The translations under genes and the position numbers were made by a program. This document shows, in pieces, positions 36,191 to 44,944 of a stretch of 64,000 bases of DNA; the first letter of the stretch is position 1; each line of letters begins with the position of its first letter. The stretch is from Carya illinoinensis (taxonomy: Eukaryota > Streptophyta > Magnoliopsida > Fagales > Juglandaceae), in the NCBI RefSeq assembly GCF_018687715.1, contig NC_056755.1:20973501-21037500 (forward strand), read 5' to 3'. The notes under the pieces are model-generated. The model saw nothing but the letters and a program-made list of their open reading frames with translations. It did no database searches and had not been told where the DNA came from.

Positions 36191-37783
36191 TTAACCGATT
36201 AATCCGTATGCACCATGACCTCCCCTAGGGGTCATCCGCACACCCTGTCTCCTGTGCCACACCACAGGCAACGACCACGGGTGTGACACCTAAATGAGCG
36301 ATGCCCAGTTCTGCGCCTCACGCGTTTGTAGCCAAGCATCCTCTAGTCCTCGCCAGCGAAGGGCCATGGAGTCGGTGCATAGAGGGATGCCCAGTTCTGC
36401 ACCCGACGCGTTTGTAACCAAACATCCTCTAGCCCCTGCTCCCGTCATCGCCCAGCGACAACTCAGGGGATGTCACTCAGTATATTACGCTCTCGAGTGA
36501 GCAGAGGAGCTCCACTGAGATAATAACCCATCCCAGCTTGGGCTTGTGAGACACACGTACCAGAAAATCCATTTACGCCAATAAAACATGATTTTCTCAA
36601 TTAAAATAAAATGCACATGTATGCAATATGTAACGCACACCTCATGGCACAAATAACCAACCAATCACAAACAACCAAAACCAAGCACTTCGTCCTCAAT
36701 CCATCCGACCCCCGAACTCATCGGACTCAGTTTGGAATCAACCAATTAGCAGATAAATATTTATTGTAAGAGCAAAATACATTTAAATCTAAAGGTAGAG
36801 TTTGAAAAATACTTACAACACTATATGGTATTTTTCGAAAGCTCGCGGCGTGCAAATGGCAGAAGAAAAGCAATGTAACAGTGTAATAACACTGTGGCCG
36901 TGGGTTGTAAAATACCCACTTTTAAACGGAGACAAACCAAGGTTCGGGATTGATAGGGAATAGCTTCGGGGTATTTATGAAGCTAGTGGAACTGAAGGTT
37001 CATCGTGGGTGGCGGCGAAAATGGTGGTGGAAGTCTTAAACATCCAAATCAGAAACTAGCTCGTTGGAGCTACTCCGACGACTGATCGAGGCTGGAAATG
37101 GGTGGTTTAGGACGGCAAGGAGCGGGAGATGAAGTGGTGAATAGGTGGTGGTCGGAGGTGGAGCAACGGCGGCAAATCGAAGTAAAAGCCGTTCGGCTTA
37201 GATGAGCCTTTCAGGCTAAACGACGGCACGGATGGGGCCAAGATTTTGTGGGGAGGTGCGCCGGCTAGAGGGGAATCAGGTGGGAGGGGCGGTGTGCCAC
37301 ACGGCGGCGGCCGGTGGCAGGTGTGCGCGGTTGGACATGAATGGCGTGAGGGAGAAGAGAGAGAGAGAGAGAATTTGCACGGGGGAAAAGCCAGCGGGAG
37401 AAAGAAAGAAAAAGGAAAGAAAAAGAGAAGAAAGAGAAAGGAAAAAGAGAAAAAGAGAAAAAGAAAAGATGGGAGAAAAGAAATGAGGTCCAATCCTCAC
37501 CTCTAGAGTCTAACAACTGATCCAACTAAAATAACTTTAAAAGCAATAAAATCAAGAAAATATTTTAAACACAACGTAAAGCTAAAATACAATAAATAAC
37601 TAGTAAAAACTGACTACTTAATTTTAAAACCAAAGACAAGCTAAAATAAATTAAACAGCAATGTAAACTGAACAGCAATTTAAAATCTACCTAAAATCTG
37701 ATATTTTAAACTAAAAGAACTATTATGTTAATTAAATTAAAATATTCTTTCAGTGAAAATACATGTAAAAATGGGGTGTCACA
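36191..37783 (-). repeat. Partial 5' LTR (copy C) of the copy-B gypsy element
   Basis: Aligns closely with 22106-23585 and ends GGTGTCACA at 37783. It lacks the equivalent of 21561-22105. It has a private 86-bp tandem duplication (36300-36471) starting GATGCCCAGTTCTGC. Frames at 37107-37525 are its purine-rich part. Confidence 0.82.
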
Positions 37784-38040
37784 TTTTAAATATATATATA
37801 TAAGTTTATATAAGTATATATAAGTATATATATAGTTTAATACTATATAGTATAAACATATATAGTCTATAATTATACTAGTAAAGTATATAATATATAT
37901 TATATACATAGTCTAGTATATAGTATATTATACCATATATATAAAGTATATTGTATAAGTATAAATATAGTTGGTTTTATATATATTATAAGTATATATA
38001 CGTAAAAGTATCTAGTATATTATATAAGTTTATATAATAA
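37784..38040. repeat. AT-rich repeat block 1
   Basis: Almost pure A/T with repeated TATATAGTCTA, AGTATATAATATAT and GTCTAGTATATAGTATAT. The same longer segment (AACATATATAGTCTA...ACTAGTAAAGTATATAATA) recurs at about 39210-39290 and 40430-40510. Confidence 0.7.
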
Positions 38041-39060
38041 GTTATGTGATTTCAGAAGAATATTGCTTTCCCAATTATTTAACATGACAAGTTAAAGTTG
38101 TCAGAACCGTTATCTTTTCAGTCATCAGCAACATTATCTCCTTATAAAACAAGACAAAAAATTTTGTCCATTGTCAAAATTATTATCTACTGTCAGATTT
38201 TTGTCAACATTCAAAGATCATGACCAGACTCAAAGATCATGTCCATTATTATCCACTGTCGAGATATTGTTCAGAGGTCAAGACGGACAGGAATTACTCA
38301 AAGAAAAGACAAATGACTTTGTCTAAATTAATTGTTCACTATATTCTAGAAGATGTTGTCCATTTTAGTTTCTGTAAGATGAAGTCTAGCAAGAGTCTTT
38401 AGTCTAGTAGAAGTCCAAAAGACTTTGTCTATCTTTGAAACTCAACCATTATTAGTTGCCAGAATAAGATAAGATGTCAGGGACATATTATTGATAATTA
38501 CGGTACTAGTCTATAAATAGATAGTTTGTAAGCAAAGAAAGACATTCAGAAATCCTCGTCTGAAGCCTTACCTTCTCTCGCTCTTCCTACCCTCATAATA
38601 TCCTCTCTAGTAAACTAAACCTCTTTTCATGTCAACTGCTCTCAACGTCTTTGAGAATTAATCTCCTTGTAAGTATTATATTTTCAATGAAATCTATTTT
38701 ATCAGATTCTATCTTTTATATAAGCAAAGGACATGTTCATCGCCTTTTAATATTTGTTTTTCTTCTTTATTCTATCAGGCTGGTTATATCGCCTCTTATT
38801 ATAATAAGTAAATATATAATGAGTCTCAATCTTCTCTACTTGCATTTCTGATTATTGCTTTTCATAAAGTTACTATTAAACAAGTCCTTACCTTAGAATA
38901 GTGGGAAAAAGTCCTTATTCGACAAGAAGATTCTCTCAACCATATGATCCACAAAATTTTGATTATTATGATTTCTAGCAGGCATGGACAAAATATTTTT
39001 AAGACAGAACAAAAGTTTGCGCTATTCCTGGTTTCTTCATTTTGACAAATTATGGGAAAT
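38041..39060 (+). mobile_element. Promoter-bearing insert of uncertain type (LTR-like or pararetrovirus-like)
   Basis: A roughly 1-kb block of normal composition interrupts the AT-rich repeat. It has repeated AAAGATCATG(A/T)CC motifs near 38213-38245 and a TATAAATAG box at 38512-38520. A leader-like C/T-rich stretch follows. Near 38925-39040 a short coding-like stretch has two stops and Tyr/Asp/Trp-rich character. This suggests an LTR or the leader of an old endogenous pararetrovirus, but no terminal repeats, primer site or RT is visible, so the class is open. Confidence 0.3.
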
Positions 39061-39390
39061 TAAAACTATATAATATATATTATATATATCGTCTAGTATA
39101 TAGTATATTATACTATATATAGTATATTATATAAGTATATATAAGTAAGTATCTAGTATATTATATAAGTTTATATAAGTATATATATATAGTCTAATAC
39201 TATATAGTATAAACATATATAGTCTACAATTATACTAGTAAAGTATATAATATATATTATATATATAGTCTAGTATATAGCATCTTATATATATAAAAAG
39301 TATATTATATAATTATATATGAGTATCTAGTATATTATATAAGTTTATATAAATATATATATAGTTTATTAGCATATATTATAGAAACAG
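39061..39390. repeat. AT-rich repeat block 2
   Basis: Continues the TATATAGTCTAGTATATAG-type sequence of block 1 with several near-identical sub-blocks. Confidence 0.7.
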
Positions 39391-40413
39391 TTGTTGTCCC
39401 GCTCTTTCTCTAAACTCTCGAACTTCTCTCTAAACTTCCCCAAAAACTAGAGGCGTGCGACAGGGGGTGGGAGCTTCGGCTCCCCCCTCTCTTCCCTCCC
39501 CCTTCCCTTTCTCTGCTCTGTACAATGTCCATTTTTTGCTTTGTTTTTGTTTTGGTTGTTTCAGGACAATAAGGGAGGAGCACCGATCGACTCTTCCAGC
39601 TGCTGAACATCAACACGCGCCCCACTAAGATGTTGGCCAGCCGTCGATCTTCAAGACCACCGAATGTGGAGCTACACAAAGTGGAGCATAGGCCGCACGT
39701 GCGACATGAAGACTCGGACTTTGTAGGCTAGTGGCTGTCATTTAGGTTGACTTTTTTGGGACCTTGGACTCTGGATCTTCACATATAGACCATTGGCTCT
39801 CGTCCTAGAGTAGCCGTTGTTGTGGTATGTCCCTCCGGCTTTAGAGATGTTTTTTTGGCTTTTTTTTCTTTTCGTTTCATGTTTTGACAGAAGTGTGGTG
39901 ATGAGCTGCTTGATCAGTCGCAATCTGGGGCAAGGTTGAGAGTGGCGGGCGATATTATGGCCGATGGCCGTACGGCCGGCGTTAGGTGCGGAGATTGTTG
40001 TGGTCCATATGCGTGATAGGTGCTCGTGATGTCAATGCTTGCAGTGGGTGTGCCGTCGGGACTCATGCCTGTGCTCATGGTTCGGTTGTTTTGTTGTGTG
40101 TTTTGTACTATAGTTTTTTATGTTTAATTAGTTATAGTGTAGAAATATGCTATTGGAAGTAGTGTCCATAGCAGCAGTACCCCATATTTTGCCTCCCTGG
40201 AGGTTGGAGTAGGCCATCATGTTCTATACATACAGAGCGCTTTCTCTCTCTTTGGAGAGATTTAGAAGTTAAGCCATTTTCCATTTTGCGTGCGGGGAAG
40301 CTCCAGGGCAGATGCATTAGTTGGCCTATAGTCTAGTTCTCCTATATTGCTAAGTCACAAATGTAACTTCGTTTGTTAAATGAATGCAATGAAGTATGTT
40401 TCCATAAAAAAAA
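39391..40413 (+). mobile_element. LINE-like insert with poly-A tail, no open ORF
   Basis: The insert begins near TTGTTGTCCCGCTCTTTC and ends ATGAATGCAATGAAGTATGTTTCC followed by an A run at 40406-40413. The flanking AT-rich repeat resumes with TTGTTACTAC, so TTGTT may be a short target duplication. The body is GC-richer, with a C-rich leader (39480-39515) and no domain. A second shorter fragment ending in almost the same tail (AATGAAGTATGTTTTCCTATCAAAA) lies at about 40745-40780. Interpreted as an internally deleted non-LTR retroelement or its UTRs. Confidence 0.45.
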
Positions 40414-40838
40414 TTGTTACTACATAGTATAAACATAGATAGTCTACAATTATACTCGTAAAGTATATAATATATATTATACATATTGTCTAGTATATAC
40501 TATATTATATAAGTATATATATAATATACTATATATGTAATATACTATAAATTTGCATATGGGAGGCAACAAATTTATATATTATTTATAAGATATTGTA
40601 TTAGTATCTATAACTATATAGATTATGTTATATATTAATAAAACATATTATATATTAGTTAGAAGATATATAACTAATAGTTATAGCATATTAATATTAA
40701 TATATTAACATTCTTTGGAGTGATTCAAGTACTTTGTAAGTTTTTTTAATGAAGTATGTTTTCCTATCAAAAAAAAAAAATATTAATATATTAACAACAT
40801 AATATTAGTTATAAAATATGAAACGGGAAAATGTTTCT
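40414..40838. repeat. AT-rich repeat block 3 with a second LINE-like 3' tail
   Basis: Again the TATAGTCTACAATTATACT unit, then a short segment ending in a poly-A tail at about 40769-40780 that matches the tail at 40385-40413. Confidence 0.55.
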
Positions 40839-41265
40839 ATTTAACGTTTGAATGTGAATAGGTGTTCCTATTTAATTTTTGAATGTTAAATTATTAACAT
40901 TCGAATGTGAAAAAGGTGCGGAAAAATTCCCGCTCATTTCCTCAACTCTTATTATAAACGTTCAAGCACTACATTATTTACGTTTGGAAATTAGAAAAAT
41001 GCAGGAAAATCTCCCGCTCATTTTCCCAGATATAATAATAAATGTTCAAACATTACACTATTTACATTCGGATGTTAAAAAATGCGGGAAAATTCCCACT
41101 TATGCTGTTAGCTCGTATAATAAACATTTGAATGCTACATTATTTACGTTCGAACGTAAAAGTTATATATATATTTTTGAATGTCCAAATGTTCTATATG
41201 AGAATTGGGCTATAAATGTTAATGTTCGAATGTATAAAAATTATGTTCGAACGTTAGAACAAATG
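40839..41265. repeat. Tandem subterminal repeats of a CACTA element
   Basis: About three units of 80-86 bp (starting near 40908, 40994 and 41078) each contain GCGGGAAAA(A)TTCCC, ATAATAAA(C/T)GTTCAAAC and TTTAC(G/A)TTCGAATGT. The AACGTTCGAA motif continues to 41260. The 141-codon frame at 40879-41304 is these repeats read as protein. The array ends at the Tekay insertion, beyond which the CACTA sequence resumes at 52778. Confidence 0.65.
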
Positions 41266-41270
41266 AAATG

Positions 41271-43341
41271 TGTGATGACCCACTTTTGCGTGTATTTTCA
41301 CTGAAGGGTTGTTTTTAATTTAATTAATATCTTGGTTTATTTATTTTAAATTATTGCGTTTTAAAATTGGTTTTTATTTGTTGGATGTTGTGTTTTATTT
41401 ATTTATTTGTTTTACAGTTTTTAATCTCATTTTTGACGGATTTGTTTTGCTGTCCGGAGTGAGGATTGGACCTCATTTCTTCCTACATCTCTTCTTTTCC
41501 CTTTTTTACTTTTTCTCTTTTTCTCTTTTCTTTCCTTTTTTACTTTTTCTTTTTTCTTTCTTTTCTTTTTCTTCTTCCCGCGCGTCCCGTTTGTCTCTCT
41601 CTCTCTCTCCTCTCCCACGCCGGTTGCAGTCCAGCCGCGACCCACCGCCGTCTGGCCACCGTGGTTGACACCACCCCCGCCGGTCAAAACCCCTCCTGCC
41701 GGCGCACCACCCCACAGAACCCCAGCCCCATCCGGCCAGCCGTTTGGCCGGAAAACGCCCAAGAAGCCCCACGGTTTTTGCCCCGATCCGCCGCCGTCGC
41801 TTCACCTCCGGCTACCACCTCTTCACCACTTCATCACAGGTTCCTTGCCATCCTAACTGACCCATTTCCAGCCTCTAATAGCCACCGGAACAACTCCCAC
41901 GAGCTAACTTTCCATTTTGGGAAATTCGCCTCCCATGGCCAAACTTCACTTCCACTAGCTTCATAATCATCCTTAGACCATTCCCTATCAATCCCAAGCC
42001 TTGGTTTGTTCCCGTTCAAAAGTGGGTATTTTACAACCCACGACCACAGTGAATTTTCACTGTTACGTTGCTTTTTCTCCGTCGTTTGCAACGCCGCAAG
42101 CTTTCTAAAAATATCGTATAGCGCTGTAAGTATTTTCCAAACCCTACTTTTAGATTTAAATATATTTTGCTCATTCAATAATTAATTGTTGTTGGTTGGC
42201 TGATTCCGGACTGAGTTCAAGGAGTTCGGGGGTCGGATGGATTGAGGACGGAGTGCTTGGTTTTGCTTGTTTGTGTTTGCTTGATTATTTGAGCCATGAG
42301 GCGTGAGTTGCATATTGTGTTTATGTGCATATTGTTTTAATCGAGAAAATCCCATTTTATTGGCGTAAATGGTTTTTGGGTGCGTGTGTCTCACGAGCCC
42401 AAGCCGGGATGGGTTATTATCTTGGTGGAGCTCCTTTGGTCACTCGGGCATGGATAAAACTGAGTGACATCCCCTGGGTTGTCGCAGGGGGACGACCAGA
42501 TCGCACGATATGGTAACGCTGTCGTGTCGACTCCGTGGTCCCTAGAGTGGCGGGGACTAGAGGATGGCCCGGCCAGGTACGCGCGGGGCGCGAGTCTGGG
42601 CATCACTCGTTTAGGTGTCACATGCTTGGTCGTTACCTGTGGTGTAGCACAGAGCCAGGGTGTGCGGATGATCCCTAGGGGAGATCATGGTGCATGCATA
42701 ACCGGATTGTTTTTATGGTTTTCGGATGTGGGCCATTTTCTGGGAAAATGGCGATGCTTGGTTTCCAAGGTTTTGATCCATTTTCTGGGAAAATGGTGGT
42801 TTGGGCCATTATTTGGGATAATGGCGAGGCTTGGTTTTAAGGATATGTTTTTTTTGTGAGGCAAATGGGTTTTTTGGCGTGCGTGGGAAAAATTATGTTT
42901 TATGGCGCATGTGCATTGGTTTTTATTTCAGGCATATTGTTTGAGTTTTATATGTTTTTATCTAGTGGTGTTTGGAGTTTACTTACCTGCGGCACCATTT
43001 TTTTGGTACCGTAGATTTTGGTGCAGAGATCGAGGATGAGGAGGAGAAGGCTGAGCCCGAGGATGCGGCTCCGCCGGGGTGTTGATGTCATGTTTTGTAT
43101 TTAGTTTAAAATTATATTTGTGTCTTGTAATATTTATTTATGTATGTTTTGAATAGTTTTGTATTAAACAAGAAAAATTCTGGTACTTAGTTATTGACTT
43201 GCTTTTCGCTGCGTATTTCTCGTGCACATTCGTCGCTTTTTCACACACTTGGCACACGTCGATAGGATGATGACCCGTGATGTCATCATCCGGACGTCTC
43301 GATTTTCCCGTGTTCATGCGTGGGGATTTGGGGGCGTCACA
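41271..43341 (+). repeat. 5' LTR of the Tekay-type element (copy D)
   Basis: 2,071 bp from TGTGATGACCC to GGGGGCGTCACA. It contains a pyrimidine-rich run at 41475-41610, three adjacent hairpins at 42732-42825 and a conserved acidic coding-like stretch at about 43012-43085. It is close to copy E, with scattered substitutions, an 18-bp insertion difference in the pyrimidine run and a roughly 30-bp deletion near 41930. Confidence 0.93.
42732..42825 (+). repeat. Three adjacent short perfect hairpins in the LTR
   Basis: GCCATTTTC-TGG-GAAAATGGC at 42732-42752, CCATTTTC-TGG-GAAAATGG at 42778-42796 and GCCATTAT-TTGGG-ATAATGGC at 42805-42825. Stems of 8-9 bp and loops of 3-5 nt. All three persist in the other LTR at 52168-52261, with one loop change. 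Confidence 0.8.
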
Positions 43342-43343
43342 GG

Positions 43344-43355
43344 TGGTATCAGAGC
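43344..43355 (+). promoter_or_regulatory. Primer-binding site (initiator Met tRNA)
   Basis: TGGTATCAGAGC, complementary to the 3' end of plant initiator tRNA-Met, two bases after the LTR end. Confidence 0.9.
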
Positions 43356-43635
43356 GGTTTGGCTCTGGGTAAAACCACATGTCCCGTAGGTAGTACCAGA
43401 ATGCTTTTAAAGTTGTGTTTTAAAATTTATGTTAAGTAAAGTTATTTAAATTGTTTTATTTGTTTTATTTGTTTGAACTTGTTTGTTTGTTTTTATTTAT
43501 TTAGTTATGTTTTTGCAAGTTGGTTTCTTTTGTTTTGTGTTATGTGGTGTTGGTCTTTGGTTCTGTTTTTGTTTGTTGTTGGTTTTATTTGTTTTTGTTT
43601 TCTGAAAGGGGGTCAAAGGTTGTGGTGGCAGGAAA

Positions 43636-44859
43636 ATGGGGAGGCCAAAGAAATCTACTCAGGAGCCACGGGACAATACATCAAGAGATGACTCCATAGC
43701 CTAAGCCATACGGTAGATGACGGAGTTTATGCAGCAAAATTTTAGGCCACAACAGACAGGGCCTTGGCCACAACCAGGGGGGCCTTGGCCACAACCAGGG
43801 GGTCCCTGGCCGCCACAAAGAGGGTCTTGTCCGCAACAAGTAGAACTTTGGCCGCAACCAGGAGGTCCTTGGCCATATCAGGGAGGGCCTTGGCTTTACC
43901 CGGGAGGATCTAGCAGCATGGTGCAAGCCGGATGCACCTATGAGCGCTTTCTGGCGCATAGGACCCCACACTTCACTGGAGAAGAGGATCCGTTTCAAGC
44001 TGGAAAGTGGATCAAAGACCTGGAAAGAACTTTTGAGGTGTGTGGTTGCACCGAGGCATAACAGGTACTCTACGCCAGCTATCTGTTGCAAGGCACCGCT
44101 TTTGATTGGTGGGATACTAAGAGGGTGATGCTAGAAGCAGAGTTGGGTTCATTCACCGCTGTAACCTGGTAGTGCTTCAAGAAAGAATTTAATGACCGCT
44201 TCTTTCCCGCATCAGTAAGGAAGCAAAAGGCAAGAGAGTTTTCAAATTTGGTCCAAGGAGGCATGACAGTGGAATAGTACGCCCGAAAGTTTATAGAACT
44301 TGGGCGATTTGCTCCCCACCTTATCGCCACAGAGGAGATGCGAGCTGATCGTTTTCAGGAGGGACTACGCCCTGAAATACGCCGTATGGTGGTCAGCCAT
44401 CGGATATTTACTTTTCAGGAATTAGTGGATGTGGCCACCCTTATGGAGCGAGAGAATAATCTGAGTATGGGCTCCCCTCTGGGTCATAAGAGGCGGAGTT
44501 TTTCTGGTAAAGGAAGCAGCTCGGGTTCGCCTCAGAAATTTGTTCAACGGACCGGAATTCAACCACAAGCATCCTCAGGTGTTCGCATGGGAGGACGTGT
44601 GCCTGTTTGCGGAGTTTGTAATAGAGCCCATGTGGGTGAGTGCCCTTCTGGTGGGGCTCGATGTTATAATTGTGGCCAGCAGGGTCACTTTGCCCGAGAA
44701 TGTCCAAGAACAGCTCAAGGAAGCCGTGGAGGTAGACGCGTTGGAAGAACAAATCCAAGGCAAGCAGTGCAAGCCCGGGTTTATGCTGTCACACCCGGAG
44801 ATGTGGATGATGAGGCGCCAGTGACCCATGATGCTGGAGTAATTACAGGTATGGATTAA
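43636..44859 (+). pseudogene. Tekay gag with CCHC zinc knuckle, several nonsense codons
   Basis: An ATG at 43636 (MGRPKKSTQ) opens a frame that can be followed to 44848 without a frameshift. Stops are at about 43699, 43714, 44059, 44170 and 44275, nearly all where CAA or CAG is expected. A Pro/Gly/Trp/Gln-rich repeat (unit PWPQPGG) occupies 43750-43910. The capsid domain spans about 43930-44450 (FTGEEDPFQAGKWI, FNDRFFP, ARKFIELG), followed by a basic linker and the knuckle CYNCGQQGHFARECP at 44661-44705. The frame ends at TAA 44857-44859 just inside a candidate intron. It would form the particle core. Confidence 0.88.
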
Positions 44860-44944
44860 TTTGATTCTATGTTGGATTTAATTTTGGTGTATTTGGTTTC
44901 TTCTTTGTTTTTTTTGGATTTCATGGGTTGTGTGTTTGGTTCAG
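44849..44944 (+). other. Candidate 96-nt intron at the gag/protease boundary
   Basis: GTATGG donor after ATTACAG, a U-rich body (TTTCTTCTTTGTTTTTTTT) and TTTGGTTCAG acceptor before GGAGAG. Length is a multiple of three and it contains an in-frame TAA at 44857. Splicing would restore a protease N-terminus of the usual type; retention stops translation after Gag. The peptide encoded if read through is strongly hydrophobic and unlike known Tekay Gag-Pol junctions. Confidence 0.6.

Larger units (their letters stand above)
21561..37783 (-). mobile_element. Decayed Tekay-like gypsy element (copy B/C), disrupted by Athila and a deletion
   Basis: The minus-strand 3' LTR is 21561-23585, preceded on that strand by a polypurine tract. 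A partial 5' LTR is 36191-37783, starting TGTGACACCCC on the minus strand. The flanks are TTTCA before 21561 and TTTTA after 37783, a 4 of 5 match to a target duplication. Only 1.4 kb of non-coding interior (23601-25048) survives. Gag-pol and the inner part of the 5' LTR are gone, replaced by the nested Athila element and a deletion junction at 36188-36190. It inserted just after LINE ORF2, in the LINE 3' UTR. Confidence 0.7.

Noticed and set aside
40908..41157. Possible CRISPR-like spaced repeats
   Set aside because: The units are diverged throughout, are not short repeats with unique spacers, and the genome is a plant.
40879..41304. 141-codon frame with internal protein repeats
   Set aside because: The protein repeat merely mirrors 84-bp DNA tandem units of a CACTA subterminal region.
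43681..44091. 136-codon minus-strand Trp/Arg/Pro repeat frame
   Set aside because: Antisense of the Pro/Gly-rich gag repeat.
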